Source: an uncultured Anaerococcus sp.
GTDB lineage: Bacteria > Bacillota > Clostridia > Tissierellales > Peptoniphilaceae
Assembly: GCF_943912385.1 (NCBI RefSeq)
Contig: NZ_CALTTY010000013.1
Span: forward strand, 1-48,249
Length of the DNA: 48,249 nt
Direction of reading: 5' to 3'
Shown here: positions 32,129 through 41,569 of the stretch, one piece after another
Layout: the number at the start of each line of letters is the position of its first letter
How positions within the stretch are numbered: position 1 is the first letter of the stretch
Notes under the pieces: generated by a model
What the model was told of the DNA's origin: nothing
Database searches by the model: none
What the model saw: the letters and a program-made list of their open reading frames with translations, nothing else
Translations under genes and position numbers: made by a program

Positions 32129-33439
32129 CTTTAAGTGCTTATGTCCTTTTTTTAATAAAAATATTGAAACAACCATGGTAAGAAAATCTGATACTATTAA
32201 TACATACCAAATCGCTTCTCCCTCCATAAATTTTGCCACTATATAGGATAATAAGGCTACAAATACATAACCCCTTAAAATGGTAATAACAAAGTCAAAT
32301 CTAGGTCTTCCAACAGCTGTGAGATATCCACCATTGATTATATTAAAGCCGAGGATTAGAAAACTAAGAGCAAATATCCTAAGCGACTTTGAAGCAAAGA
32401 CCATAAAATCAGTATTTACACCTGTTAGAAATATATTTATAAAAAACTGTGGCCATATTTCTATTGCTGCCACCATAATTATAGATAAAATCGCAACCGA
32501 CCTAAGCATATAGCCTCTCAAAATAGGGATATTTTCATACTGCCTTGCTCCATAATAATAACCTAAAAGAGGCTGGCTTGATTGGTTGATGGCAAGCATG
32601 GTATTAACAACAAAGGTCATCACATAAGCTATTACAGAAAAGGCTGCAAGACCTGTCTTTCCGTAAATATTTCCTATAGCTAGGTTAAAAACTAGGATAC
32701 AAAAACCTGTAGATAATTCTGATAGGGATGCAGGAAAGCCATAGGAGATAATTTCTTTTATCATGAAAGACTTGACCCTAAATTTCCTAAATTTAAGATA
32801 GGACTTGTCTGATAAAAAATATATTGAATATCCTATAGTAGGAATAGTCTGAGCAATGCCTGTTGCGCTAGCAGCTCCCCTAAGCCCAAAGCCCAATTTA
32901 AAAATAAACAAATAATCTAAGATGACATTGGTAAGGGCCGATAAAATCATAAGGACTGTAGTTAAAGAAGGCCTACCATCTGCTTTTACCATTATTTCAA
33001 ACACATAGGAAGTAAGGTAAAAGGGTAAAAAGAAAATAAGTATAGATAAGTATTCTTTAACCAAGTCTACCATGTGGCCGCTAGCCCCCAAAAATCTTAC
33101 AAGGGGATTTATAAAAATAAAACCTAAAAGTGATAGGCTAATGGCAAATATAACTGAAATACTAACACCTAGGCTAAAGAATTCATCAGCTCCTTTTTTA
33201 TTTTGCCTGCCCTTTTCGTGGGCAATTAGGTTTAAGGACCCAATCGAAATTAGGATAGCAAAAGCAAAGGCTAGGGTCACAAAAGGCATGGCAATATTTA
33301 CAGCTGCAAGACCTTCACCACCCACACCCCTTCCAACAAAAATACCATCCACCATGGTATAGGTCGAAAAAAGTGTCATTGTTGTGATGGTTGGGATTAG
33401 ATATTTTAAATAATTATTAAGTAAAGATTTTTCCTCCAT
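32108..33439 (-). CDS. MATE family efflux transporter
   Basis: A 443-residue polytopic membrane protein with about 12 helices and the two-lobed MATE layout. Family landmarks include TMTLFSTYTMVDGIFVGRGV (about 17-36), GGEGLAAVNIAMPFV, GRPSLTTVLMILSALTNVIL (about 150) and the second-half counterpart YGKTGLAAFSVIAYVMTFV (about 255). MATE proteins export cationic drugs or metabolites using a Na+ or H+ gradient. It is monocistronic, with its own promoter at 33463-33491 and GAAGGAG before the ATG. Substrate cannot be deduced. Confidence 0.93.
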   Translation of the reverse strand: MEEKSLLNNYLKYLIPTITTMTLFSTYTMVDGIFVGRGVGGEGLAAVNIAMPFVTLAFAFAILISIGSLNLIAHEKGRQNKKGADEFFSLGVSISVIFAISLSLLGFIFINPLVRFLGASGHMVDLVKEYLSILIFFLPFYLTSYVFEIMVKADGRPSLTTVLMILSALTNVILDYLFIFKLGFGLRGAASATGIAQTIPTIGYSIYFLSDKSYLKFRKFRVKSFMIKEIISYGFPASLSELSTGFCILVFNLAIGNIYGKTGLAAFSVIAYVMTFVVNTMLAINQSSQPLLGYYYGARQYENIPILRGYMLRSVAILSIIMVAAIEIWPQFFINIFLTGVNTDFMVFASKSLRIFALSFLILGFNIINGGYLTAVGRPRFDFVITILRGYVFVALLSYIVAKFMEGEAIWYVLIVSDFLTMVVSIFLLKKGHKHLKKEKQIP

Positions 33440-33462
33440 TTATTCTCCTTCAAACTACATAT

Positions 33463-33491
33463 AATATAACTCTAGAGCCTTATTTGGTCAA
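33463..33491 (-). promoter_or_regulatory. Promoter of the MATE gene
   Basis: TTGACC (33486-33491), 17 bases, TATATT (33463-33468) on the minus strand, about 25 bases upstream of the start codon. Confidence 0.75.
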
Positions 33492-33510
33492 GGATAAAAA
33501 AGAGAAAAAA

Positions 33511-33526
33511 AGGCTCCGAAGAGCCT
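33511..33526 (-). terminator. Terminator of the Bce-type ABC genes
   Basis: The minus strand reads AGGCTC-TTCG-GAGCCT then T7: a perfect 6-bp stem with a stable UUCG tetraloop, starting 5 bases past the bceB stop codon. Confidence 0.92.
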
Positions 33527-33531
33527 AGATT

Positions 33532-35451
33532 TTATGAGATTAACTTGTAATATTCCCTGCTGCTTAATTTGTAATAAATCAAATACAAAAGAGCAAAAAT
33601 TACATATCCTATTATAAAGGAAGTAATTTTTATAGATTCATTTACGCATCCTAGCATAACAAAGATTTTTGAAATCATCTTAAAGGCAAAACCTACATGG
33701 ATACCCGCAACTATCAAGGGTAGGAAGAAAAATACCGAAACCTCTTTATCTATAGTTTTTTTGATTTTTTCTTCTCCAATACCAAGTTTTCTTAGACTTT
33801 GATATTTATTTTTATCAGCAAATCCCTCCTGGATTTGCTTGTAATAAATTATTAAACCTGTTGCCACCATGAAAATTAGTCCTAAGAAAATGCCTACGAA
33901 AAATATTGCCCCGTAGTGTTTGTATCCTTCTAAGACAAAATCATCATGAAAGCCTATACCAAATTCATTTTGGATATCCTTAGTTTTTTCTTTGAAAATC
34001 GCCATATCCTCATCGCTTAAATCGAAATTATAGGCATGGACTATTTTATTATCGTCTATACTTAGGTTTTTATCCAAGTTTTTAACTATCACATAATAAA
34101 AATCAAACATGTAGGACACTATGGAATTATTTCCAGAATTTTTATATGGGTAATCTTTTATATCTGACTTTTTCCTTAATTTTTGACCATTAATATCAAG
34201 TTCTGAAATATCAGATAACTTAGGATCTTTATAAAGTAGAAACTCCCCATCTTTTAAATCAGATGTTTCCGGTATTGACTTGTCATTAACTTCTACAAGG
34301 ATACCCATGGCCTTTCCATCAAGATCATTTGGATTTTTAAACGCGTAAGATTGGTCACTGGTCTTAATATTTTGTCCATCTTTTTCAAAAGCAAGTACAG
34401 CTTTGTAATCTTGAATATTTTTTGCTTCCAAATTATTTTCTTTGATGATTTTTTGAACCTGGTCTATTGAGTATTCATCCTCAGAAGCAAGGCCCACAGC
34501 TCTTGGATACTGCCTAGAACCCACATCCTCGACACTCCTATAAAGTGCTAGGACTGATGATAATAAAATAATTGCAGCTGTAGACATGATTGTAATTGAA
34601 GCAAGGCCCTTGGCATTTGACCTTAGCCTAAAAATAAGGCTTGAAACCGAGATAAATCTTTCAGTCTTGTAATAAGATTTCGAAGCCTTCATCAATTTTA
34701 AAATCACTATTGAAAGTGATGAGAAAAGGAAAAATGTTCCTATCATTACAAGAAGAACCGCCAAGAAAAAGTAGGCAAGAGCCCTTAAAGGATTGTCCGT
34801 AGTTTGAGCCATATAATATCCCGAACTAAGCAGTACTAGTCCTATAATTGCACTTAAAACCATGCCCCTTGGTCTTTTAAAGGTCTTTTCTTCCTTAAAT
34901 AAATCAAGAATTGATTTTCTTTTTATTTTTATAATTCTAGTCAATAAAATTAGTAGGGAAATTCCTGCAAAGACCAAAAAGCTACTTATATAAGCATTTT
35001 TAGCAAAACTTAGATAAAAATTTCCTTCTACTAACATAAGTTTTAAAAAAATAGTTTCTAGTAATTTATATATGACTGTAGCAGATATTATACCAATTAA
35101 ATATCCTAAAGCCGATATTATTAATGATTCTAAGGCTAAGATTTTTGAAAGATGTTTTTTATCAAGGCCTAAAATCGCATAGAGGGAAATCTCCTTAAGT
35201 CTTTTGTTTAATAAAAAGCCATCTGAATAATATAAAAATATCAGCGAAAAAATCCCCATTATATAAACTGCAATCTGAAGTACCGGTCTCACACTTGTGA
35301 TTTTGTAAAATTGGTCAAGACTAGGTGAATTTATCAAAAGCAGAATCGAAGTCAATGAAAACACCATAAATCCATAAATCAAAATATATGGAAGATAGAC
35401 TTCCTTATTTTTTCTAATCCCATCTAGGGCAAGGCGCTTAGTAAGTTTCAT
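33532..35451 (-). CDS. Bce-type ABC transporter permease (FtsX-like)
   Basis: A 639-residue permease with the ten-helix BceB plan: helix 1 near residue 20-40, FtsX-type core helices to about 305, a long extracellular domain (about 310-520, starting SVEDVGSRQYPRAVGLASED) between helices 7 and 8, and three last helices. Such permeases bind the lipid-II-targeting peptide (bacitracin, nisin-like) and signal to the BceS kinase while removing the peptide from its target. The start overlaps the ATPase stop by 14 bases. It is followed by a UUCG terminator. Confidence 0.9.
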   Translation of the reverse strand: MKLTKRLALDGIRKNKEVYLPYILIYGFMVFSLTSILLLINSPSLDQFYKITSVRPVLQIAVYIMGIFSLIFLYYSDGFLLNKRLKEISLYAILGLDKKHLSKILALESLIISALGYLIGIISATVIYKLLETIFLKLMLVEGNFYLSFAKNAYISSFLVFAGISLLILLTRIIKIKRKSILDLFKEEKTFKRPRGMVLSAIIGLVLLSSGYYMAQTTDNPLRALAYFFLAVLLVMIGTFFLFSSLSIVILKLMKASKSYYKTERFISVSSLIFRLRSNAKGLASITIMSTAAIILLSSVLALYRSVEDVGSRQYPRAVGLASEDEYSIDQVQKIIKENNLEAKNIQDYKAVLAFEKDGQNIKTSDQSYAFKNPNDLDGKAMGILVEVNDKSIPETSDLKDGEFLLYKDPKLSDISELDINGQKLRKKSDIKDYPYKNSGNNSIVSYMFDFYYVIVKNLDKNLSIDDNKIVHAYNFDLSDEDMAIFKEKTKDIQNEFGIGFHDDFVLEGYKHYGAIFFVGIFLGLIFMVATGLIIYYKQIQEGFADKNKYQSLRKLGIGEEKIKKTIDKEVSVFFFLPLIVAGIHVGFAFKMISKIFVMLGCVNESIKITSFIIGYVIFALLYLIYYKLSSREYYKLIS

Positions 35452-36196
35452 TTTTTGCCGCCCTTAGAAAGTTTAATGAATCTGAGATTCTCTTGTAAAA
35501 CTGGTCTCTGCTATCATCTGCCTTATAAATTTCATTAAAGATCTTGCCATCCCTAATAAATAAAACTCTTTTAGCAAAGGATGCCGCGATATTTGAGTGA
35601 GTCACCATGAGAATAGTATTCCCCTCAGAATTTATTTTTTCAAAATAATTTAAAAGATCTTCGCTAGATGAAGAATCGAGTTGACCTGTTGGTTCATCTG
35701 CCAAAATTATTTTTGGATTTATTATAAGAGCACGTGCCACAGCCACCCTTTGCTTTTGCCCACCGGATATTTCTGCCGGATACTTATTTAAAAGTTCAGC
35801 AATTCCAAGCTTATTGACAATAGGCATAAGCTTATGATCAAAATCATCTGGATTTTCTTCCCTTAAAACCAATGGCAAAAGGATATTTTCTCTCACATCA
35901 AAATTATCTAAAAGATTAAAATCTTGGAAGATATAGCCAAAATTATCCCTCCTAAAATCTGACTTTTCCTTATCAGAAAGAGATAAAATTTCTTCTCCAT
36001 CAAGGAAAATTTGTCCGCTTGTTTCCTTATCAATAAGGGAAATGATATTCAAAAGTGTAGTCTTACCTGATCCAGACTCTCCCATGATCGCAACAAAGTC
36101 ACCGTCTTCGACTTTCAAATTCACATCCCTTAGGGCAGTCACAGCGTTTTCTGAATTTTCCTTATAAATTTTTCTTAAGTTTTTTATTTCTAACAT
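35438..36196 (-). CDS. Bce-type ABC transporter ATPase
   Basis: A 252-residue ATPase of the MacB/BceA group: Walker A MGESGSGKTTLLNII (about 42), Q-loop FGYIFQDFNLLDNF (about 88), signature SGGQKQRVAVARALI (about 144) and Walker B PKIILADEPTGQLDS (about 160). I use the ATG at 36196 (MLEIKNLRKIY) with AGAGGTG upstream; the ATG at 36211 adds MRGEN and has no SD. It pairs with the permease downstream. The promoter region upstream contains TATAAT at 36218-36223 but no consensus -35, as is usual for BceR-activated promoters. Confidence 0.92.
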   Translation of the reverse strand: MLEIKNLRKIYKENSENAVTALRDVNLKVEDGDFVAIMGESGSGKTTLLNIISLIDKETSGQIFLDGEEILSLSDKEKSDFRRDNFGYIFQDFNLLDNFDVRENILLPLVLREENPDDFDHKLMPIVNKLGIAELLNKYPAEISGGQKQRVAVARALIINPKIILADEPTGQLDSSSSEDLLNYFEKINSEGNTILMVTHSNIAASFAKRVLFIRDGKIFNEIYKADDSRDQFYKRISDSLNFLRAAKNETY

Positions 36197-36239
36197 ATTT
36201 TCACCTCTCATAATATAATTATAAAGGCTTTATAAAAAT

Positions 36240-36270
36240 AAGTCCCTTTGCCCAGCTTACAAAGAGACTT
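36240..36270 (-). terminator. Hairpin between kinase and ABC genes
   Basis: AAGTCTCTTTG / CAAAGGGACTT (11 bp with one wobble) followed by ATTTTTAT on the minus strand. It would end or attenuate transcription from the regulator genes, making the ABC genes dependent on their own promoter just downstream. Confidence 0.7.
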
Positions 36271-36275
36271 ACTTT

Positions 36276-36291
36276 CTTACAATTTTGTAAG
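36276..36291. promoter_or_regulatory. Candidate BceR-type binding site
   Basis: CTTACAA-(2)-TTGTAAG on the minus strand contains TTACA-N4-TGTAA, which fits the published BceR-family box exactly. It lies across the last codons and stop of the kinase gene, about 72 bases upstream of the likely ABC start point (TATAAT at 36218-36223). Confidence 0.65.
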
Positions 36292-37218
36292 TTTTGGGAA
36301 AGATATCATAATTTTTGTAAATTTTCCCTCTTCTGATTCAATTTTTATTCCTAAATTTAGGTCCTTGCCAATTGATTTTACAAGATAAAGTCCAAGCCCA
36401 GTTGAAGAAGCAAACTTTCTGCCATTTTTACCTGTATATCCCATTTCAAATACTCTAGGTAAATCTGCCCCTTTAATGCCAATCCCATTATCCTCTATAA
36501 TAAGGAAATTTTTCTCAAAATATACTTTTACTATGCCAGCTTCTGGTGTATATTTCAAAGAATTATTTAAAATCTGACCTATAATAAAACCTAGCCATTT
36601 TTCATCACTTACAGTCATAAATCCAAGGTCGCCCACATCCAAGCTAATTTTTTTGGAAATAAAATCGTAAGACTTTTCTCTGATTATTTCCTTAACCACA
36701 GATTCAATTCTTACTTCCTTAAAGACATAGTCGTTGGTTTTTGAATTGTACCTTACAAAACCAAGGAGAATGTTTAAATAATTTTCGATCCTATTATTAT
36801 TTTTTATAAGTAATTCAAGGTCTGGCTGATTATCAGCTAAGATGAGCTTGTTTTCAGCAATAGGAGTCTTTACTTCATGAATCCACAGCCCATAAAAATC
36901 CTTCATATCACCTTCCATTTTATTATAAGCAAGCAATAGGTCCCTATACTTTTTATCAAGATTTTCTAATTCTTCTAGAATTATCCTATCCCTCTGGCTT
37001 GGATTTTTGGAAATTTCTCTAAAAGTAAGATTTTCTTTGTTAAAATACTTATAAAGAAAATAGGATAAGAAAACAAAGAGGTTTATGAAAAAACCATAAA
37101 TAACCGGAAATTTCTCTAAGTCATAGCTTATGAAAACCAGCAAATAAGTAAGATTAATTATAAAAAAGAAAATAAAAGATATCTTATTTTCTTTCAAAAG
37201 ATCTTTAATCCTCGACAT
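36277..37218 (-). CDS. Bce-type intramembrane-sensing histidine kinase
   Basis: A 313-residue kinase with two N-terminal helices (about 12-33 and 38-58) joined by only a few residues, so there is no extracellular sensor domain; this is the BceS-type design that takes its signal from the ABC permease. The phospho-accepting His 114 is in LWIHEVKTPIAEN. The ATP-binding boxes are QILNNSLKYTPEA (N box, about 215), IEDNGIGIKGADLPRVFEMG (G1, about 238) and STGLGLYLVKSIG (G2, about 272). It overlaps the regulator gene by 14 bases. Confidence 0.93.
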   Translation of the reverse strand: MSRIKDLLKENKISFIFFFIINLTYLLVFISYDLEKFPVIYGFFINLFVFLSYFLYKYFNKENLTFREISKNPSQRDRIILEELENLDKKYRDLLLAYNKMEGDMKDFYGLWIHEVKTPIAENKLILADNQPDLELLIKNNNRIENYLNILLGFVRYNSKTNDYVFKEVRIESVVKEIIREKSYDFISKKISLDVGDLGFMTVSDEKWLGFIIGQILNNSLKYTPEAGIVKVYFEKNFLIIEDNGIGIKGADLPRVFEMGYTGKNGRKFASSTGLGLYLVKSIGKDLNLGIKIESEEGKFTKIMISFPKLTKL

Positions 37219-37879
37219 AATAACCAGATCCCTGCTTAGTCTTTATAAAATCATCTACTCCAAGCTCTGCCAAAGACTTTCTTAACCTAGAAATATTAAC
37301 TGTTAGAGTATTATCGTCAATGTAAATATCTGTTGACCACAAACTTGTCATAAGCCTATCTCTAGAGACAACGTTGCCCTTATTTACCATGAGGGTTTCT
37401 AAGATTTTAAATTCATTTTTAGATAGGTCAAGACTCTTTTCGCCAAAAATAAGTGTCATAGACTTTAAATCTAGGATTAGCCCTTTGATTTCAAGCCTGG
37501 ATAAACTCTCCTTATAATCGTAAGTTCTCCTTAAAAGTGCCTTGATTTTTGCAAGCAAAAGGTCCATTTCAAAGGGTTTACTCACAAAATCATCTGCTCC
37601 CATTTCCATAGCCATAATCTTGTTCATAGTATCTTCCTTTGAGGATAAAAATATTATAGGCACATTTGAGATATCACGAATTTTTCTTGTCCAAAAATAT
37701 CCATCATAGAATGGAAGACCAATATCCATAACCACAAGGTCCGGCTTTTCCACTTTAAAAATATCAAAAACTTTTTCAAAATCATCTGCAAGGATAACTC
37801 CAAATCCCCATTTTTCAAGCTCAGTTTTTAATTTTTCTGAAATTATCTTGCTATCATCAACCACAAATATCTTAAACAT
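37205..37879 (-). CDS. Bce-type OmpR-family response regulator
   Basis: A 224-residue regulator: receiver domain with acidic pocket VVDDS, phospho-acceptor Asp 52 (VVMDIGLPFYDG) and Lys in IIFLSSKED, then a winged-helix DNA-binding domain (LSKNEFKILETLMVNKGNVV; SRLRKSLAELG). I use the ATG at 37879, with AAGGAG five bases upstream; the ORF could begin at a GTG two codons earlier. It probably activates the ABC genes through the palindrome at 36276-36291. A minus-strand TATAAT (37897-37902) sits just upstream; no good -35. Confidence 0.93.
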   Translation of the reverse strand: MFKIFVVDDSKIISEKLKTELEKWGFGVILADDFEKVFDIFKVEKPDLVVMDIGLPFYDGYFWTRKIRDISNVPIIFLSSKEDTMNKIMAMEMGADDFVSKPFEMDLLLAKIKALLRRTYDYKESLSRLEIKGLILDLKSMTLIFGEKSLDLSKNEFKILETLMVNKGNVVSRDRLMTSLWSTDIYIDDNTLTVNISRLRKSLAELGVDDFIKTKQGSGYYVED

Positions 37880-37911
37880 AGGCACTCCTTAAAGACATTA
37901 TAACACAAAAA

Positions 37912-37938
37912 CCCCCCAATCCTAATCGGAATGAGAGG
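37912..37938 (-). terminator. Terminator of the marR-ABC operon
   Basis: The minus strand forms CCTCTCATTCC / GGATTGGGGGG with a 5-base loop and a T5 tail, 7 bases past the second ABC gene. The T-run is followed within five bases by the regulator's -10 box. Confidence 0.8.
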
Positions 37939-37944
37939 TCTTAT

Positions 37945-39813
37945 TTAATCAAGTTCAAGCTTACCGGTGTATAGTTGCCAGTAGGTTCCTTTTTCTTTAA
38001 TTAATTTGTCGTGGTTACCTCTTTCTATTATCCTTCCCTCATCCATAACCATGATTACATCAGAGTTTTGGATAGTAGATAGCCTGTGGGCTATCACTAT
38101 TGAGGTTGAGCCAAACATTAGGTTATCCATAGCTTCTGTTACCTCTTTTTCTGTGGCTGTATCTATTGAGGATGTCGCCTCGTCAAGAATTAACATGGCT
38201 GGTTCTGCTATGGCAGCTCTTGAGATAGAAATCAGCTGGTTTTGACCATCTGAAAGACTTGAGCCATCACCCTTTATTTCTGTGTCATATTTTTCTGGCA
38301 GTCTTTTTATAAAGGAGTCTGCCCCAGAAAGCCTCGCCGCAGCTTTTACATCCCCGTCGCTTGCCCTTAATCTACCGTATTTGATATTACCCTCAATGGT
38401 GTCAGTAAAGAGGTTTACTTCCTGAAGTACCATACCAAAGGCACGTCTTAGGGCATCTTTTCTAATATCTCTAATGTCAATTCCATCAACCATAATTGAA
38501 CCTTGGTCAATTTCATAGAACCTTGTTATTACATTTGTTATGGTAGTCTTACCAGCTCCAGTTGAGCCTACAAAAGCAATCTTTTCGCCTGGTTCTGCGT
38601 AGAAAGAGATATCCTTAAGGATTTGGTTTTTTCCGTCATAAGAAAAGTAAACATTTTTAAATTCAAGCCTACCCTCAAGCATCTTGTAGTGACGTCTATC
38701 TCCATCATCCCACATCCAGGCATAGTGGCCTGTTAGGTCATCACTTTCACTAACACTTCCATCTGACTTTTTTATAGCGTGGACTAGTTCTATAAAACCA
38801 GTGTCTTCTTCTATAGGCATATCTATGATTTCAAAGATCCTATCGGCACCTGCTATGGCTTGGAATACAGCATTAGCCTGTTGGCTTACATTTACAATAG
38901 GGTTTTGAATCTGTCTAATATTTGATAAAAATGCAGCTAAAACACCTACTGTCATATTGCCTTTTATAGTGATAAATACCCCGTAGACAGTAATTGCTGC
39001 ATATAGGACATTTACCATGTTGATTAAAAATGGCATCATTCTACCCGCATAGGTGTTTGCCTTGGTAAAGGCAATCCTCACTTCATCTGACTTATTTCTA
39101 AAGGTATCTATAGTCTTATCTTCCCTTGAAAATACCTTTATAACCTTTTGCCCAGCTATACTTTCTTCTGAAAAACCTTGCAGGCTTGATACATTTGCCT
39201 GCCCATCTCTAAAGGACCTGGATGACTTATATATTATCTTTGAAAGAATTGGGAGCATTACTATAAGTCCAATAATCATGGTCAAAGTTAAGTTAAAGCT
39301 AAGTTTAAACATAACTAAGATGGTACCAACAAACATTATAGTCGCCCTAACTATGGTTGGAACAGTATTTGCAAGGGCCTGACTTAAAACGTCAGTATCA
39401 TTAGTAAACCTTGACATGATCTCACCATGCTTGTTACTATCGAAAAATGTTATGGGCATTTTTTGAATTTTAGCAAAAAGTTCTACCCTAATATTTCTAA
39501 TAGCCTTCTCTCCCACCCTTACCATTAACCTTGAATAGATAAAGGAAGTAAGGGCTGAAACTGCGTAGATTAATCCCATTTGAAGGGATGCTCTCTTAAG
39601 GCCTGCTACATCAGATTTTAGGATGTGGTTGTCTATAATCGGCTGGAGCATGTTTACTCCCCAGATTTGAGTAAGGGCTGATATTATTACGCAGAAAATT
39701 ATTAAAATCATCTGCCACTTATATTCAAAAAGGTAGGATAAGAGTCTTTTTATCGATGAAAATGAAACTTTTCGCCTGTATGATTTATCATTTATTTTAT
39801 AATCATTATTCAT
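37945..39813 (-). CDS. Heterodimeric ABC multidrug exporter, subunit 2 (catalytic site)
   Basis: A 622-residue half-exporter: six membrane helices (about residues 35-320) and a C-terminal ATPase. Walker A GSTGAGKTTITNV (about 428), Walker B PAMLILDEATSSIDT (about 550, with the catalytic Glu) and H-loop IVIAHRLSTI. The signature is LSDGQ instead of LSGGQ, the usual change in the subunit bearing the good Walker B. A polar insertion of about 45 residues (SDGSVSESDDLTGHYAW) links the two domains, as in BmrD/YfiC-like proteins. I use the ATG at 39813 (GGTGGAG upstream), which overlaps the subunit 1 stop (ATGAATAA); starting at 39882 would add 23 residues inside that gene. Confidence 0.92.
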   Translation of the reverse strand: MNNDYKINDKSYRRKVSFSSIKRLLSYLFEYKWQMILIIFCVIISALTQIWGVNMLQPIIDNHILKSDVAGLKRASLQMGLIYAVSALTSFIYSRLMVRVGEKAIRNIRVELFAKIQKMPITFFDSNKHGEIMSRFTNDTDVLSQALANTVPTIVRATIMFVGTILVMFKLSFNLTLTMIIGLIVMLPILSKIIYKSSRSFRDGQANVSSLQGFSEESIAGQKVIKVFSREDKTIDTFRNKSDEVRIAFTKANTYAGRMMPFLINMVNVLYAAITVYGVFITIKGNMTVGVLAAFLSNIRQIQNPIVNVSQQANAVFQAIAGADRIFEIIDMPIEEDTGFIELVHAIKKSDGSVSESDDLTGHYAWMWDDGDRRHYKMLEGRLEFKNVYFSYDGKNQILKDISFYAEPGEKIAFVGSTGAGKTTITNVITRFYEIDQGSIMVDGIDIRDIRKDALRRAFGMVLQEVNLFTDTIEGNIKYGRLRASDGDVKAAARLSGADSFIKRLPEKYDTEIKGDGSSLSDGQNQLISISRAAIAEPAMLILDEATSSIDTATEKEVTEAMDNLMFGSTSIVIAHRLSTIQNSDVIMVMDEGRIIERGNHDKLIKEKGTYWQLYTGKLELD

Positions 39814-41569
39814 TATCTCCACCCCCTTGTTGTTGGATGTCATAGGTTTCTCTATAGACTTTGTTGGTCTTATAAAGATCATCGTGAGAACCTATGGCTT
39901 CAATTTTTCCTTCATTCATTACAATCACCCTGTCTACATACTTAAATGATGAGACTCTTTGAGAGATGATTATCTTTGTTAAATCCTTATTGTATTCGTT
40001 GATTCCTTCTATGATGGATGTTTCAGTCTTGGTATCAACTGCAGATGTAGAGTTATCCATTATCAGAATTTTAGGATTTTTTAATAGGGCACGGGCTATA
40101 GTGAGCCTTTGTTTTTGACCACCTGATACCCCTGTACCACCCTGACCTAGAACTGATTCATACCCATCACCTCGGGCCTTAACAAAGTCATCTGCCTGGG
40201 CAATCTTACTTGCAAGTTCTACTTCTTCCATACTTGCCCCTTCATCACCCCATCTTAAATTTTCAGTTATAGATCCTGAAAATAAGGTGTTTTTCTGAAG
40301 AACTATAGCTACATCATCCCTTAGTGTTTTAAGGTCGTAGTTTTCAACAGGATGGCCGCCAACCTTAAGCTTTCCCTTACTTACATCGTAAAGTCTTGGT
40401 ATTAGTTGGACTAGGGTTGATTTAGAAGAACCTGTTGGCCCTAAAATACCAATTGATTCTCCGCTTTTTATATGAAGGTTTATATCTTCAAGCTGGTAGG
40501 AATCAGAATCTTCTCCATATTTAAAGGATACATTATAAAAGTCAATTGATCCATCTTCTAATTCTAAACCTTCTATTTTTTCATCATCATCCATGGAAGG
40601 AGCCCTAGAAATAACTTCAACAACCCTTGTAATACCAGGAGATGCTGACATAAACATGGTAATGACCATACTCATTCCTATAAAGGCACCTAAAAGCATT
40701 GTTGCATACATATTAAAGGCAACAAGATCTCCTACTTCAAGCCTACCTTCAATTATTTCAATCCCACCAAAATAAGTAATTGCTACAAAAGTTAAAAATA
40801 ATATAACATTAGCAAGGGGAAATACAAAGGACATAGGCCCTTGGGATCCGTCCGCATATTTAAACATCTTCTCATTTTGGGCTGAAAACTTATCAAGCTC
40901 GTATCTTTTTCTAAAAAATGCCTTGATTACACGCATATTTATTAAGTTTTCTTCTATAACAAGATTTAGCCTGTCATATTGGTAACGAGCCTTCCTAAAT
41001 TTTGGTATGGCGTAGGTTGTTAGTCCCATCAAAAGTGCAAATAAAACAGGCACTGCCACTAAAAATATAAGCGATAGTTTAGTACTTGATTTAAAAGCTA
41101 ATACAAAGGCAACTATAGCCATAGCTACTGTTTTTATTACAAACCTAGTCGAAACAAAGGTTGAAAAAACTATCTGCTGGGTATCTGATGATAACCTAGT
41201 TAAAAGTGATGGAACTCCAAAATAGTCAAGATCTTCAAAAGAAAACTTTTGAATGTTCTCAAACTGAGCAAGTCTAGCATTATCTCCCATGCCAGATGAA
41301 GCAATGCCGGCATTTTTTGTTGCCTGCATACCAAAAAACATACATATAAGAGATAAGACTACCATCAATAGTCCATACTTAATTGCAAGACTTAAGTCCT
41401 GCCCTTTCACAGCTTCGTTTAGGGTTAGTCCCATGATAGCTGGAATGGCAAGCTCTAGGATTGTTTCAAGACTGGTAAAAAGTCTAGAAATATTTCTGTT
41501 TTTCTTATAGGACCCTAGGTATTGTTTGATATAGGAAAAAGACCTATAAAATTCTTTTATACTTTCCAT
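39806..41569 (-). CDS. Heterodimeric ABC multidrug exporter, subunit 1 (degenerate site)
   Basis: A 587-residue half-exporter with six helices (about 25-310) and an ATPase domain. Walker A is GPTGSSKSTLVQL (about 373), the signature VSGGQKQRLTIARALL is intact (about 483), but Walker B reads KILIMDNSTSAVD, with Asn in place of the catalytic Glu, and the H-loop is IISQRVSSF (Gln for His). These losses are exactly complemented by subunit 2, so the pair should have one active and one degenerate nucleotide site, as in BmrCD, LmrCD or TM287/288. It starts inside the marR gene (13-base overlap). Confidence 0.93.
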   Translation of the reverse strand: MESIKEFYRSFSYIKQYLGSYKKNRNISRLFTSLETILELAIPAIMGLTLNEAVKGQDLSLAIKYGLLMVVLSLICMFFGMQATKNAGIASSGMGDNARLAQFENIQKFSFEDLDYFGVPSLLTRLSSDTQQIVFSTFVSTRFVIKTVAMAIVAFVLAFKSSTKLSLIFLVAVPVLFALLMGLTTYAIPKFRKARYQYDRLNLVIEENLINMRVIKAFFRKRYELDKFSAQNEKMFKYADGSQGPMSFVFPLANVILFLTFVAITYFGGIEIIEGRLEVGDLVAFNMYATMLLGAFIGMSMVITMFMSASPGITRVVEVISRAPSMDDDEKIEGLELEDGSIDFYNVSFKYGEDSDSYQLEDINLHIKSGESIGILGPTGSSKSTLVQLIPRLYDVSKGKLKVGGHPVENYDLKTLRDDVAIVLQKNTLFSGSITENLRWGDEGASMEEVELASKIAQADDFVKARGDGYESVLGQGGTGVSGGQKQRLTIARALLKNPKILIMDNSTSAVDTKTETSIIEGINEYNKDLTKIIISQRVSSFKYVDRVIVMNEGKIEAIGSHDDLYKTNKVYRETYDIQQQGGGDNE

